NCBI RefSeq assembly: GCF_027214025.1
Contig: NZ_JAPWHB010000003.1
Span: 372,001 to 436,000 of the forward strand
DNA length: 64,000 nucleotides
Direction: 5' to 3'
Origin: Parahoeflea alexandrii
GTDB taxonomy: Bacteria > Pseudomonadota > Alphaproteobacteria > Rhizobiales > Rhizobiaceae
The stretch's first letter is position 1; each line of letters begins with the position of its first letter. Made by a program: the position numbers and the translations under genes. Below the pieces are notes generated by a model. The model ran no database searches. It was not told the origin of the DNA and was given only the letters and a program-made list of their open reading frames with translations. Positions 45,897 to 55,186 of this stretch are shown here, in pieces.

Positions 45897-47111
45897 ATGG
45901 CTACTGAAGTTCGCGTCCCGACCCTTGGTGAATCTGTCAGCGAAGCCACCATCGGCACCTGGCTCAAGAAGGTGGGCGACACCGTGAAGGTGGACGAGCC
46001 GCTGGTGGAGCTGGAAACCGACAAGGTCTCGATCGAGGTTCCCTCGCCGGTCTCCGGCGTGCTGAGCGAAATCCTCGCCAAGGACGGCGAGACGGTCGAG
46101 GTCAATGCGCTCTTGGCGCAGGTCTCGGAAGGCGAGGGTGCTGCGGCACCTGCCGCGGCCAAGCCGGAAGCGAAGGCCGAAGCGCCGGCTGCCAAGGCGG
46201 CAGCGCCTGCGGCTCCGGCCAAGAGCGACATGCCCGCCGCCCCCTCGGCGCAGAAGCTGATGGCGGAAAACAAGATCGACGCCGGCGACGTGTCGGGTTC
46301 GGGCAAGCGCGGCCAGGTGCTCAAGGGCGACGTGCTCGACGCCATCGGCAAGGGCTCGGCCCCGGCTGCCGCACCGGCGGCTGCACGCCCGGCGTCTTCG
46401 GCCGACGATGCACCGCGCGAGGAACGGGTGAAGATGACCCGCCTCAGGCAGACCATCGCGCGGCGGCTGAAGGAAGCGCAGAACACCGCGGCGATGCTGA
46501 CCACCTACAACGAGGTGGACATGACCGCGGTGATGGAGCTGCGCACGAAGTACAAGGACCTCTTCGAGAAGAAGCACGGCGTCAAGCTCGGCTTCATGGG
46601 CTTCTTCACCAAGGCGGTCTGCCATGCGCTGAAGGAAGTGCCCGGCGTCAATGCCGAGATGGACGCAACCGACATCATCTACAAGAACTACTGCCATGTC
46701 GGCGTCGCCGTGGGCACCGACAAGGGGCTGGTGGTGCCGGTGGTGCGCGATGCCGACCAGATGTCGATTGCCGAGATCGAGAAGGAAATCGGCCGTCTCG
46801 GCCGGGCGGCGCGCGACGGCGAGCTGTCGATGGCCGACATGCAGGGTGGTACCTTCACCATCTCCAACGGCGGTGTCTACGGTTCGCTGATGTCCTCGCC
46901 GATTCTCAACTCGCCGCAGTCGGGCGTGTTGGGCATGCACAAGATCCAGGAGCGGCCGATGGCGATTGGCGGCCAGGTGGTGATCCGCCCGATGATGTAT
47001 CTGGCGCTCAGCTACGACCACCGCGTGGTCGACGGCAAAGAAGCCGTGACCTTCCTGGTCCGGGTCAAGGAAAGCCTGGAAGATCCCGAGCGTCTGGTGC
47101 TCGATCTCTAG
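45897..47111 (+). CDS. sucB: 2-oxoglutarate dehydrogenase E2, dihydrolipoyl succinyltransferase
   Basis: A 404-residue core subunit. The lipoyl domain covers residues 1-75, with the lipoylated Lys43 in ETDKVSIEV. An Ala/Pro-rich linker precedes the E3-binding domain ([20 protein letters not shown], then [10 protein letters not shown]). A second linker leads to the catalytic domain, which ends in [20 protein letters not shown] with the active His and Asp. It lies 67 bases after sucA. A small exported-protein gene lies 10 bases after its stop. Confidence 0.98.
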   Translation: MATEVRVPTLGESVSEATIGTWLKKVGDTVKVDEPLVELETDKVSIEVPSPVSGVLSEILAKDGETVEVNALLAQVSEGEGAAAPAAAKPEAKAEAPAAKAAAPAAPAKSDMPAAPSAQKLMAENKIDAGDVSGSGKRGQVLKGDVLDAIGKGSAPAAAPAAARPASSADDAPREERVKMTRLRQTIARRLKEAQNTAAMLTTYNEVDMTAVMELRTKYKDLFEKKHGVKLGFMGFFTKAVCHALKEVPGVNAEMDATDIIYKNYCHVGVAVGTDKGLVVPVVRDADQMSIAEIEKEIGRLGRAARDGELSMADMQGGTFTISNGGVYGSLMSSPILNSPQSGVLGMHKIQERPMAIGGQVVIRPMMYLALSYDHRVVDGKEAVTFLVRVKESLEDPERLVLDL

Positions 47112-47121
47112 GGAGCGGTTG

Positions 47122-47637
47122 ATGGCTTCGGCCCGTCTCTTCGCGTTGATGCTTGCGGTCACGATGGTGGCCGCAGGCGGATTGCCGGCAAGGGCCGCCT
47201 GTCCGCAGGCGCTGGCCGTGTATGACGAGGCGGGATCGGGTGCGGAGATCGCATTTGCGGGACCGCTGTCGGAAGCCGACGGCATGCAGCACCGGTTCAG
47301 CCTGAGTTTTGCCGGCTCCGGTGTCATGATGGATGGGGTGGTGATGATGGCGGGAGAGCCGGACCGGCCGTGGGGGGTGATTCTGCACGAGTGCCCGGAG
47401 GGCGACGCCACCGGCGCCGAGATCGCCGCCTGCACCGTCTGGGAAGGCGTCATTTACACGATCGGCAGCACCGGAGAGGCCCGCTGGCTGCCGGTGCTGG
47501 ACGCGGATCACAAGGCCGGCGACAGCCTGCTGTTGCCGGATTTCAGCGCCGCGGTGATGCGGTCACAGGCATGGCAGGCAGGCCAGGTAACCAGGCTACC
47601 CGGCGACGTGTTTCGCCTGAAGGCCTGCCAGGAATGA
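47122..47637 (+). CDS. Exported hypothetical protein within the suc-lpd operon
   Basis: A 171-residue protein with a signal peptide ([20 protein letters not shown]) and a mature domain rich in short strand-like runs ([20 protein letters not shown], then [39 protein letters not shown]). Four Cys (ACPQA, HECPE, AACTV and the terminal ACQE) could make disulfides. The family is not recognised. The ATG at 47122 is 10 bases after the sucB stop behind GGGAGCGG, and lpd begins 22 bases after its stop. It is therefore almost surely co-transcribed with the TCA genes, although a periplasmic protein has no obvious role in that pathway. Confidence 0.68.
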   Translation: MASARLFALMLAVTMVAAGGLPARAACPQALAVYDEAGSGAEIAFAGPLSEADGMQHRFSLSFAGSGVMMDGVVMMAGEPDRPWGVILHECPEGDATGAEIAACTVWEGVIYTIGSTGEARWLPVLDADHKAGDSLLLPDFSAAVMRSQAWQAGQVTRLPGDVFRLKACQE

Positions 47638-47659
47638 ATTCGATCATAAGGACAAGACC

Positions 47660-49066
47660 ATGAGCTACGACGTCATCATCATCGGTTCCGGACCCGGCGG
47701 CTATGTCTGCGCCATCAAGGCGGCGCAGCTCGGCCTCAAGGTGGCGGTGATCGAAAAGCGCGCGACCTTCGGCGGCACCTGCCTGAACATCGGCTGCATT
47801 CCGTCAAAGGCGCTGCTGCACGCGTCGGAAGTGTTCGCCCACGCCAACCACGGCATGGACAGCCTCGGCGTCGAGATCGGCAAGCCGAAGCTCAACCTGG
47901 AAAAGATGATGGCGCACAAGGACGCCACCGTGAAATCGAATGTCGAGGGCGTGGCCTTCCTGTTCAAGAAGAACAAGATCGACAGCTTCATCGGTACCGG
48001 CAAGGTGCTGGGCGAAGGCAAGGTCTCGGTGACCGGCGATGACGGCAAGACCCAGGAACTGGAAGCCAAGAACGTGGTGATCGCCACCGGTTCGGATGTC
48101 GCGGGCATTCCCGGCGTCAAGGTCGACATCGACGAGAAGGTCATCGTGTCCTCGACCGGCGCGATCGCGCTCGACAAGGTGCCGGAGCATATCATCGTCG
48201 TCGGCGGCGGCGTCATCGGGCTGGAGATGGGCTCGGTCTGGGGCCGGCTCGGCGCCAAGGTGACGGTGGTCGAGTATCTCGACAAGATCCTCGGCGGCAT
48301 GGACGGCGAAGTCTCCAAGCAGTTCCAGCGCATTCTCGCCAAGCAGGGCATGGACTTCAAGCTTGGCGCCAAGGTGACCGGCGTCGAGAAGTCGGACAAG
48401 GGCGCGAAAGTCACGTTCGAACCGGTCAAGGGCGGCGATGCCGAGACCATCGAGGCCGACATCGTGCTGATCTCCACCGGCCGCAAGCCTTTCACCGAGG
48501 GCCTGGGGCTTGAGGAGGCCGGCGTCGTGCTCGACGAGCGCGGCCGGGTGCGCACCGATCACCATTACCAGACCAATGTGCCGGGCGTTTACGCCATCGG
48601 CGACGTCATCGCCGGCCCGATGCTCGCCCACAAGGCCGAGGACGAGGGCGTGGCGCTGGCCGAGATCCTCGCCGGTCAGGCCGGTCACGTGAACTACGAC
48701 GTGATTCCGGGCGTGGTCTACACCCAGCCGGAAGTGGCCTCCGTCGGCAAGACCGAGGAAGAGCTGAAGACCGAAGGCGTCAAGTACAAATCGGGCAAGT
48801 TCCCGTTCTCGGCCAATGGCCGGGCGCGGGCGATGCTCGCCTCGGACGGCTTCGTCAAGGTGCTGGCGGATGCGGAGACCGACCGGGTTCTGGGCGTCCA
48901 CATCATCGGCTTCGGCGCCGGCGAGATGATCCACGAAGCCGCGGTGCTGATGGAATTCGGCGGTTCGTCCGAAGATCTCGGCCGCACCTGCCACGCGCAT
49001 CCGACGATGTCGGAAGCGGTGAAGGAAGCGGCACTGGCGACCTTCTTCAAGCCGATCCATATCTAG
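47660..49066 (+). CDS. lpd: Dihydrolipoyl dehydrogenase (E3)
   Basis: A 468-residue flavoenzyme that reoxidises lipoamide for 2-oxoglutarate dehydrogenase. FAD binding is at [20 protein letters not shown]. The redox disulfide is Cys41/Cys46 in [17 protein letters not shown] binding is at [20 protein letters not shown]. The C-terminal [15 protein letters not shown] carries the active His of the partner subunit. It is last of the TCA block. It follows AAGGACAAGACC. Confidence 0.98.
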   Translation: MSYDVIIIGSGPGGYVCAIKAAQLGLKVAVIEKRATFGGTCLNIGCIPSKALLHASEVFAHANHGMDSLGVEIGKPKLNLEKMMAHKDATVKSNVEGVAFLFKKNKIDSFIGTGKVLGEGKVSVTGDDGKTQELEAKNVVIATGSDVAGIPGVKVDIDEKVIVSSTGAIALDKVPEHIIVVGGGVIGLEMGSVWGRLGAKVTVVEYLDKILGGMDGEVSKQFQRILAKQGMDFKLGAKVTGVEKSDKGAKVTFEPVKGGDAETIEADIVLISTGRKPFTEGLGLEEAGVVLDERGRVRTDHHYQTNVPGVYAIGDVIAGPMLAHKAEDEGVALAEILAGQAGHVNYDVIPGVVYTQPEVASVGKTEEELKTEGVKYKSGKFPFSANGRARAMLASDGFVKVLADAETDRVLGVHIIGFGAGEMIHEAAVLMEFGGSSEDLGRTCHAHPTMSEAVKEAALATFFKPIHI

Positions 49067-49102
49067 ACCGATGGCGATCGGGCTTGCGGGAGGACAGAAG
49101 CC

Positions 49103-49576
49103 ATGAAGGCCCGTGAGATCCCCGTCACCCTGCCGCATCCGGCCTTGCCGGGTGCGGACTGGGGCGATTGCTTCGAAGTCCGCAGTTCCAATGCCGGACT
49201 GACCGCGGAAGCCGCGGCACGGCGCGCATTCGAAACGATGCCGCGCTGGGTAACCCGGCTGATGGCCCTGCGCAATCTGCTGGTCAAGCCGTTCGGCTTG
49301 AAGGGCGATCCGGAGGCCGCATCGCAAGAAACCCGGCGGGTCGGGATGTTTCCGGTTCTCAGCAACTCGCCGACGCAATACGTCCTGGGGTTTGACGACC
49401 GGCATCTCGATTTCCGCATCGTGGTGGAAACACAAGCCCTGCCGGAGACCGGGACCGCGGTGCGGATGATGACGCTGGTCAAGCGCCACAATTTGCTCGG
49501 CCGCGCCTACCTGGCGGCGATCATGCCGTTTCACAAGCTGATCGTGGCGACCACCTTGTCCCGGGTTTCGGACTGA
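49103..49576 (+). CDS. DUF2867 domain protein
   Basis: A 157-residue protein with the DUF2867 pattern: LPGADWGDCFEVRSS near the N-terminus, AFETMPRWVTRLMALRNLLV and a C-terminal LVKRHNLLGRAYLAAIMPFH. The family is related in fold to polyketide-cyclase-like proteins and has no defined function. It begins 36 bases after lpd in the same direction and may be read through from it. A GC-rich hairpin lies about 50 bases after the stop. Confidence 0.83.
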   Translation: MKAREIPVTLPHPALPGADWGDCFEVRSSNAGLTAEAAARRAFETMPRWVTRLMALRNLLVKPFGLKGDPEAASQETRRVGMFPVLSNSPTQYVLGFDDRHLDFRIVVETQALPETGTAVRMMTLVKRHNLLGRAYLAAIMPFHKLIVATTLSRVSD

Positions 49577-49628
49577 AACGACCGATCAGCGAGGTCCGGG
49601 GCCTTTCCACCAGATGACAATAGCGAAG

Positions 49629-49651
49629 CCGCCCGGCGGGGGGCCGGGCGG
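49629..49651 (+). terminator. Terminator-like hairpin after the DUF2867 gene
   Basis: CCGCCCGGC (49629-49637) and GCCGGGCGG (49643-49651) form a 9-bp GC stem around five G. Only TTCGTG follows, so termination is plausible but not certain. Confidence 0.5.
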
Positions 49652-49711
49652 TTCGTGCGTTTCCATCACGGTGGGGGAGGAGGCAGCTGGCGCGATGGAA
49701 CGCCTGCGGCT

Positions 49712-50050
49712 CTAGCCGTTGGTGGCCGGCGCCGGGGAAGTGGCTTCCGGGGTGGTGGGAGCAGCGGCATCCGGAGCAATCAGGGGTGCATCGGGTGCCG
49801 GAACCGGGCGTGCCGGTGCTGCCTGTTCATTGATCTGCGCGCCGCTTTCCACGGCCGGGGCGGTGGTGTTGACCGGCTGGACCTCATCGGCCGTCCAGAA
49901 GACGAAGCCTGCAATGCCGAGAAGGACAAGCAGAACGATCGCCGCCAGCGGTCCCGTGGAACTGCCCGATCTGACAACAGTGGTTTCGCGAACATGTTCA
50001 TGCGGGCGATCGCGGCCTGCGGGGCGGGTATGCGGGGTGTAATCGACCAT
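49712..50050 (-). CDS. Single-span membrane protein with Pro/Ala-rich tail
   Basis: A 112-residue protein. The N-terminus is charged and likely cytoplasmic (VDYTPHTRPAGRDRPHEHVR), then one helix (LAAIVLLVLLGIAGFVFW). The periplasmic part is an Ala/Pro/Thr/Glu-rich low-complexity tail. There is no recognised domain. Similar short membrane proteins are common in Rhizobiales. It converges on the DUF2867 gene. Confidence 0.62.
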   Translation of the reverse strand: MVDYTPHTRPAGRDRPHEHVRETTVVRSGSSTGPLAAIVLLVLLGIAGFVFWTADEVQPVNTTAPAVESGAQINEQAAPARPVPAPDAPLIAPDAAAPTTPEATSPAPATNG

Positions 50051-50209
50051 TGGACATCTCCTTTTCTGTCACAGGGCAGCAACGCCCGGATCGGGAGACA
50101 GGTTCCGGCGATATCCGGTTTTTGCGGTCACGGTTTGTAACCGGGCAGAACCGACCGTGTGGCCGGCGTCGCACGGCCATGCGGTGATCCTGCGCGGGCT
50201 TTGCCGCCG

Positions 50210-50407
50210 TCAGCGGGCCGTAGCCGGGCTTTCCCCGTGAAGCCGCAGGGCCTGACGGATCAGCTCGAGCGCCCGCTCCCGGTCGCTCAGCTCCCGGGCC
50301 AGCAGCAGGCAGACCTGGGCCAGGAAGATGTTCGCATCCGGCTCGCCGACGCGGTCAATTCCGTTCGCCAGTTCCTCGTAGACGGCTTCGATGTCCTGCT
50401 GCTGCAT
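50210..50407 (-). CDS. DUF2783 domain protein
   Basis: A 65-residue helical protein: EAVYEELANGIDRVGEPDAN, then IFLAQVCLLLARELSDRERA and LELIRQALRLHG. This matches the DUF2783 pattern, and such proteins are encoded beside aromatic flavin monooxygenases. It lies four bases after the monooxygenase stop on the same strand, so they form an operon. The role is unknown. Confidence 0.7.
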   Translation of the reverse strand: MQQQDIEAVYEELANGIDRVGEPDANIFLAQVCLLLARELSDRERALELIRQALRLHGESPATAR

Positions 50408-50411
50408 GGCG

Positions 50412-52028
50412 TCAGTCCTTCCTGAAACTCAGCGTCTTCATGGCGTCCGCGATCCCCTCCGCCGATGCCTCGAGCCAGCGGGCGGCGATGTGCAGGTCCG
50501 GGCGTACCAGATAGGCCGATCGCTGGCCGGCGCCCAGCACCCGGGACGCTTCGGATGGATGATCGAGGCAAACCACCTCCGGCGCATCGGGCAGTTGCGA
50601 GACCTGGTCCGAGAGCTGCCTGTCGAAACAGACGAGCGTGTAGCCGCTGCCCAGAAGGTCGGACAGGAAGCCGCCTCCCACTTTGGCGTCGGGCATGGCG
50701 GCGCCCGGGATCGGCCCGCCCGCAAAACCCGGGCGGTCAGGCAGCACCGCGGGGCTGCCGGCATAGGTGAACGGGGTCATCTGCCGGGGATTGGCGAGAT
50801 CGCCGGCGAAGGGATGCTCGAGCGCCAGCCCGAGCGCCGCATCGCGCATGATCCGCCAGCCGGGACTCGGCGGGGTCATGAAGCGGGCGCTCCTGGTGGC
50901 GTTGGCGAAGACGTCGAGCGTGGCGCCGCGCCGCTCGGGCGTGTAGCTGTCGAGCAGGTCCTCGCCCGCGAGACCGTTGAGCACCCAACCGAGCTTCCAG
51001 CCGATATTATGGGCGTCGGCGATGCCGTTGTTGAGACCCCGCACCCCGAAGATCGGGACGATGTGGGCGCTGTCGCCGATGAAGAACACGCGGCCGTGGC
51101 GATAGTCGTCGAGCGCCAGCGTGTTGGCGGAGTAGATGCTCCACCATTCCAGATCCCAGCTGCCGGTGTAGCCGATGTCCTTAAGTACGAGGTCGACACT
51201 CGAGCGGACATTGTCCTCGGCGAGCGCTTCGCTCTCGCTTTCGCCCGGGCCGAGCTGGTAGTCGATGCGCCAGATGTCGTCGGGCTGCTTGTGGATCAGC
51301 ACGGTTCCGCCGGGCCGGCAGTCCGGGTCGAACAGGGCGCGCCGGATCGTCGGGTAGTCGTGCGGCATCTGGATATCGGCAATGACGTAGCGGCCTTCGT
51401 AGTTCTCACCGCTGAGCTTGAGGCCCAGCGCCTTGCGGATGCCGCTGCGCGCGCCGTCGGCCGCGAGCAGCCAGCCGGCTTTCAGCTTGTAGGTCTCCTG
51501 AGCGTCGCTGACGGTGAGTTCGACGCCGTCCGGCCGGGTCTCGAGCCCGGTCACCCGGCTTTGCCATCTCAGGTCGATGAGCGGGTTCCTGTCGATCGCC
51601 TGCCACAGGTACTGCTCGATATATTGCTGCTGCAGATTGTACATCGGCCGGAACTTTTCCGACGGACTGTCCGGCATGGTGAACTCGAGGATCTGCCTGC
51701 CGCGATAAAAACTCCGCCCCGTGGTCCAGCCGAGCGCCTTGGCGAGGAACGGCTCGAGGGCGCCGAGGCTCTGAAGGATATGGAAGCTCTGGCGGGCGAT
51801 GCAGATGGCGCGGCTGCCGTCGTTGAAGGTGGATTTTGATTCGATCAGCACCGAGCGGATGCCTTCGCGCGCCAGGGTAAGCGCCGCGACCATTCCGACC
51901 GGTCCTGCGCCGACGATGGCGACGCGGGCAGGATCACCGAGACGCGCCCGGCGGCTTCCCCGGGGTTCATCGAAATGCGGATAGTCGAAATAGACCGAGT
52001 CCAGTTCGCCGCGACCGGCAGGCCTCAT
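50412..52028 (-). CDS. FAD-dependent aromatic-ring monooxygenase (MhpA/PheA-like)
   Basis: A 538-residue class A flavoprotein hydroxylase. The dinucleotide fold is VAIVGAGPVGMVAALTLARE. The DG motif is GWLLAADGARSGIRKALGLK, and the GD motif is RVFFIGDSAHIVPIFGVRGL, then NNGIADAHNIGWKL. The C-terminal domain is thioredoxin-like, as in 3-(3-hydroxyphenyl)propionate and phenol hydroxylases. The substrate is likely a hydroxylated aromatic but is not identifiable. It is divergent from a LuxR-type regulator, which makes a regulated catabolic unit with DUF2783. Confidence 0.88.
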   Translation of the reverse strand: MRPAGRGELDSVYFDYPHFDEPRGSRRARLGDPARVAIVGAGPVGMVAALTLAREGIRSVLIESKSTFNDGSRAICIARQSFHILQSLGALEPFLAKALGWTTGRSFYRGRQILEFTMPDSPSEKFRPMYNLQQQYIEQYLWQAIDRNPLIDLRWQSRVTGLETRPDGVELTVSDAQETYKLKAGWLLAADGARSGIRKALGLKLSGENYEGRYVIADIQMPHDYPTIRRALFDPDCRPGGTVLIHKQPDDIWRIDYQLGPGESESEALAEDNVRSSVDLVLKDIGYTGSWDLEWWSIYSANTLALDDYRHGRVFFIGDSAHIVPIFGVRGLNNGIADAHNIGWKLGWVLNGLAGEDLLDSYTPERRGATLDVFANATRSARFMTPPSPGWRIMRDAALGLALEHPFAGDLANPRQMTPFTYAGSPAVLPDRPGFAGGPIPGAAMPDAKVGGGFLSDLLGSGYTLVCFDRQLSDQVSQLPDAPEVVCLDHPSEASRVLGAGQRSAYLVRPDLHIAARWLEASAEGIADAMKTLSFRKD

Positions 52029-52084
52029 GGCAATGCTCCCTCATCCTTGTGAAGTGCCAATTTACTCGGGCTGTACGGTTTTGT

Positions 52085-52825
52085 ATGTCCCCTCGAAGGG
52101 ATGACAGCGCCGCGGGGATTGAGTGTGTGACCAGCATCTACCGGCTGATCGAGGACTGTATTGCCACAAGCGGCGGGGATGACTTCATCCCGGGCGTTCT
52201 CGCGCTGGTCGAAAGCATGGGCGCCAGCCAGCTGATGATCTTCGAGCCTGTGGGCGATACCGTCGTCTGCCTGGTCTCGCGTAATTATTCGCGGCTGAGA
52301 ACCGGCGACCTGCTGGCCCGCCGCTATCTCGACGGCTGGCTCCGCCAGGACCCGCTGTTGCCGGAGCTGATGCGGATGGAGACGGGGCAAACCCGGCTCA
52401 GGCGGATGGAGGACATCGTTTCCGGGATGTCGGAGGCGTATCTCGACATCTTCTTCAACCAGCCGGGCCTGGCCGGCAAGACCACGGTTCTCGCCGCAGG
52501 GTCGGCGCGGCGGCTGATGGTCAATTTCTATCATGGAGAGACAGGCGGCACGGAGCTCGACGAAGCGCTGATGTCGCTTGTCGCCCGTCTGGTGCTGGGT
52601 CACTACGAGACCCGGCCGGCGCCGGGCTATCCGGCCTGCCTGGCAGCGCTGAGCGAACGCGAGCGGCAGGTCTGTCTCGGGGTGCTGGACGGCAAGAAGA
52701 CAGAGCTGATCGCCGGCGATCTCGATCTGTCGCCCGCGACCATCGTGACCTACCGGCGCCGCGCCTACGAGAAGCTCGGCATTTCCTCGCGGGGAAGCCT
52801 GTTCGCGCTGTGCAGGCAGGCGTGA
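52085..52825 (+). CDS. LuxR-type helix-turn-helix transcriptional regulator
   Basis: A 246-residue regulator with an N-terminal sensor-like domain of no recognised family and a C-terminal LuxR HTH (LAALSERERQVCLGVLDGKK, then TELIAGDLDLSPATIVTYRR and RAYEKLGISSRGSLFALC). The start is uncertain. ATG 52085 lacks a ribosome-binding site, while GTG at 52127 follows GGGGAT and would leave 98 bases of shared promoter. It is divergent from the aromatic monooxygenase gene, so it probably controls it. No autoinducer-synthase gene is present. Confidence 0.84.
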   Translation: MSPRRDDSAAGIECVTSIYRLIEDCIATSGGDDFIPGVLALVESMGASQLMIFEPVGDTVVCLVSRNYSRLRTGDLLARRYLDGWLRQDPLLPELMRMETGQTRLRRMEDIVSGMSEAYLDIFFNQPGLAGKTTVLAAGSARRLMVNFYHGETGGTELDEALMSLVARLVLGHYETRPAPGYPACLAALSERERQVCLGVLDGKKTELIAGDLDLSPATIVTYRRRAYEKLGISSRGSLFALCRQA

Positions 52826-52841
52826 AAGCTCAGGCTCCGGG

Positions 52842-53933
52842 TCAACGCACGAGCGTCACGGTGTAGCCGGCGTCCTGCAGCAACGCCACCACGCCCTCTT
52901 CGCCGGGCAGGTGCAGGGCGCCGACGGCGATGAATGCGTTGCCCGCATCCAGGATCGGGGCGGCGCGCTCGGCCATGACATGGTTGCGCATGCGCACGAT
53001 GCGTTCCTCGAACTGGGCATAGCCGTCGATATCCTGTTCCGCGCCCTGCGGCCCGGCGGCCAGGATAAGCGGCATGATCTGGGCGATCTCGCCCTGGAGG
53101 TAGAGATCGGTCATCGTCGCCATGATGTCGGGCATCAGGTCGGCCAGCTTGATGGTTTCTATCAGGCCCTGGATGTGAAATTCCATCGGCAGGTCGGCCA
53201 TGGCGGCCATCTGTTCGCCGATGCTCTCGAGCCCGAGCAACTGCTTGCCCTGCGCCCTGGCGGCCTTGGCGATCTTGATGTCGAGGAACTCGACGCCGCG
53301 GGCCTTGCGCGCCATCTCGCAGGCGGGAAGGGCGACCAGGCCCGAGATCATCCAGGGCTTCATCTGCGACACCATGGCGAACGGGATATCGCGGCGGGCC
53401 AGTTCGGCCTCGATGAGCTTTGCCTGCTCCTCGTCCAGCAGCGCGGTGAGCGTGCTGCCGTCGGTGAACATGGTGAGTTCCGGCCGCTGCACCAGAACCG
53501 CCTGGGCGATGGCCGGATCGAGGATCTCGATCGTCTCGATGACCACGGTGCCGGCGGCATCGAAGGCTGCCTGGGCCGCGTCGGGCATCCGCGTCACCTT
53601 CGGATCGGTGACATGCATGGTGCCGAACAGATAGGAGGGGGCGATTCCGGCCTTCTCGATCTTCCACAGCAGGCCGCTGCCGTTGCGGGTGCCGCTGGCC
53701 CTAGCCCGTACGATCGCCAGTTTCTGCGGATTGGAGGCGGCCAGCTGTTTGACCAGGCTGGTGCCACCGCATGCCGACGATTCGCTGGCTCCGGCCTTGC
53801 CGGTTCCGATGAGCAGGCCCGCCACCAGCAGGATCAGCAGTGCGATGGGAAGCGAAATCGCCACGCCGAACACCAGGTTCGGAAATTGCGCGCATGTGCT
53901 CCGGACTCGGGACAAGATGGGCTTGTGATGCAT
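52842..53933 (-). CDS. TraB/GumN family protein
   Basis: A 363-residue protein. An N-terminal signal/anchor helix (VFGVAISLPIALLILLVAGL) is followed by a TraB/GumN domain with LLWKIEKAGIAPSYLFGTMH, ARRDIPFAMVSQMKPWMISG, VEFLDIKIAKAARAQGKQLL and a final AFIAVGALHLPGEEGVVALL. The two GxxH-type motifs (GTMH and GALH) could form a metal site and suggest a metallopeptidase-like enzyme. The function is unknown. ATG 53933 follows GAAGGAAC. Confidence 0.86.
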   Translation of the reverse strand: MHHKPILSRVRSTCAQFPNLVFGVAISLPIALLILLVAGLLIGTGKAGASESSACGGTSLVKQLAASNPQKLAIVRARASGTRNGSGLLWKIEKAGIAPSYLFGTMHVTDPKVTRMPDAAQAAFDAAGTVVIETIEILDPAIAQAVLVQRPELTMFTDGSTLTALLDEEQAKLIEAELARRDIPFAMVSQMKPWMISGLVALPACEMARKARGVEFLDIKIAKAARAQGKQLLGLESIGEQMAAMADLPMEFHIQGLIETIKLADLMPDIMATMTDLYLQGEIAQIMPLILAAGPQGAEQDIDGYAQFEERIVRMRNHVMAERAAPILDAGNAFIAVGALHLPGEEGVVALLQDAGYTVTLVR

Positions 53934-54071
53934 GGCAGGCCGTTCCTTCAGGATCTGACCCCCCATGTTAGCGCCTGGCAGGTGACAATCCGGTTAACCG
54001 CCGCTGAAGATTTGACCGTGGTGAACACGGTGTTAACCGCCGGGCTTGCCTCTCCAGACCGGAGCGCCTGC

Positions 54072-55085
54072 CTAGCGCGAGCGGGGCAGCTCTTTCAGAA
54101 AACCGGCGATCAGGTCGGCCGTCCGCTCATCGGAAATGACCCCGAGATGGGACTGCCCGTCGAGCAGCCGGTACTGACCGTTCGGATTGGCGGTCTGCAT
54201 CAGCGGCTCGTAGCCATCCGCGACGAAGGATTCGTCCTCCGCGCCGGCGATCAGCAGGAACTTCGGTAAAGCGGCAATGTCGGCGAGATAGTCGTTGCGC
54301 GGCGCATAGGAGGTGTTGAGCCGGTAAGAGTAACTTGCGGTCGCGGTGTTGCCCTCGGGGCCGTTCAGGACTGCCTGCGGGAAATTGAACTGGATTGCGG
54401 TGAGGCCGTTGAGCGCCGTGATGCCCACATTGTTGAGCATCGACAGGCCGATGATGCGGCGGGTGAGCGGACGGGCCCAACCGCCGGAATTGGGCCGCGT
54501 GGTGGGCGCATTGTACTTGAGAAACGGCGCCAGCAGCACCGCGCCGTCGAGCGTTGAGCCGTAGTCTCCGCCGGCATAGCGGACCACCAGCCCGCCGCCG
54601 CTCGAATGCCCGGCGAGCACCAGCGGTTGACCGGGCTTGCGCAGCAGTGCCGCGAGATCGGCGATGTCTTCCTCGAACTGGCCGATATGGCCGATGTCGC
54701 CGCGGGTTTGCGGATCGGGGCCGTGGCCGCGCAGATCCGGCAGGGCAACCTCGACGGCGGCCTGTTCGGCGATTGCGCGCGCCAGCCCATCATAGGCGCC
54801 GCCGTGCCAGCCCGATCCGTGGATCAAGATGACGAGCGGCGCATCGGCGTTGCCGCTGGCGTAGTGGCGGTAGCCGAGCGTGGCGCCGTCGCGCGCCTGG
54901 TAGGTCTGTAACGGCGCCGGATCCGGCCTGGCGCTCGCGGTCTGACCGGAAAAATCGATTGTTTCGCCGGAGACCGATTCGGCGGGACCCTGGGACAGGA
55001 TCAGCCCGAAGGCGATCAGGAAATAAATGATCACGGAGATGACCGCGACACGGAGAACAATCGGCAAGATATCGGAGGCTGACAT
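54072..55085 (-). CDS. Alpha/beta-hydrolase, lysophospholipase-like
   Basis: A 337-residue protein with an N-terminal membrane anchor (VLRVAVISVIIYFLIAFGLI) and an extracytoplasmic alpha/beta-hydrolase domain. The oxyanion region is LVILIHGSGWHGGAYDGLAR, the nucleophile elbow is LVLAGHSSGGGLVVRYAGGD, and the acid and His are around LLIAGAEDESFVADG and LLDGQSHLGVISDE. It could act on lysophospholipids or esters in the envelope. The substrate is unknown. Confidence 0.85.
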   Translation of the reverse strand: MSASDILPIVLRVAVISVIIYFLIAFGLILSQGPAESVSGETIDFSGQTASARPDPAPLQTYQARDGATLGYRHYASGNADAPLVILIHGSGWHGGAYDGLARAIAEQAAVEVALPDLRGHGPDPQTRGDIGHIGQFEEDIADLAALLRKPGQPLVLAGHSSGGGLVVRYAGGDYGSTLDGAVLLAPFLKYNAPTTRPNSGGWARPLTRRIIGLSMLNNVGITALNGLTAIQFNFPQAVLNGPEGNTATASYSYRLNTSYAPRNDYLADIAALPKFLLIAGAEDESFVADGYEPLMQTANPNGQYRLLDGQSHLGVISDERTADLIAGFLKELPRSR

Positions 55086-55186
55086 GGTTTTATCGCGACC
55101 TGCTGGTTCTTGATCGAAACGGGCGGAGCCGAGCTTTTCGCCAAAACATCTGCCTGATGCAAGACATGGCAGGCAAATTTGCCGGG

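Noticed and set aside
42722-46504. A 1260-codon open frame antisense to sucA
   Set aside because: It mirrors the sucA coding frame and has no family motif. The sense strand encodes a full-length known enzyme.
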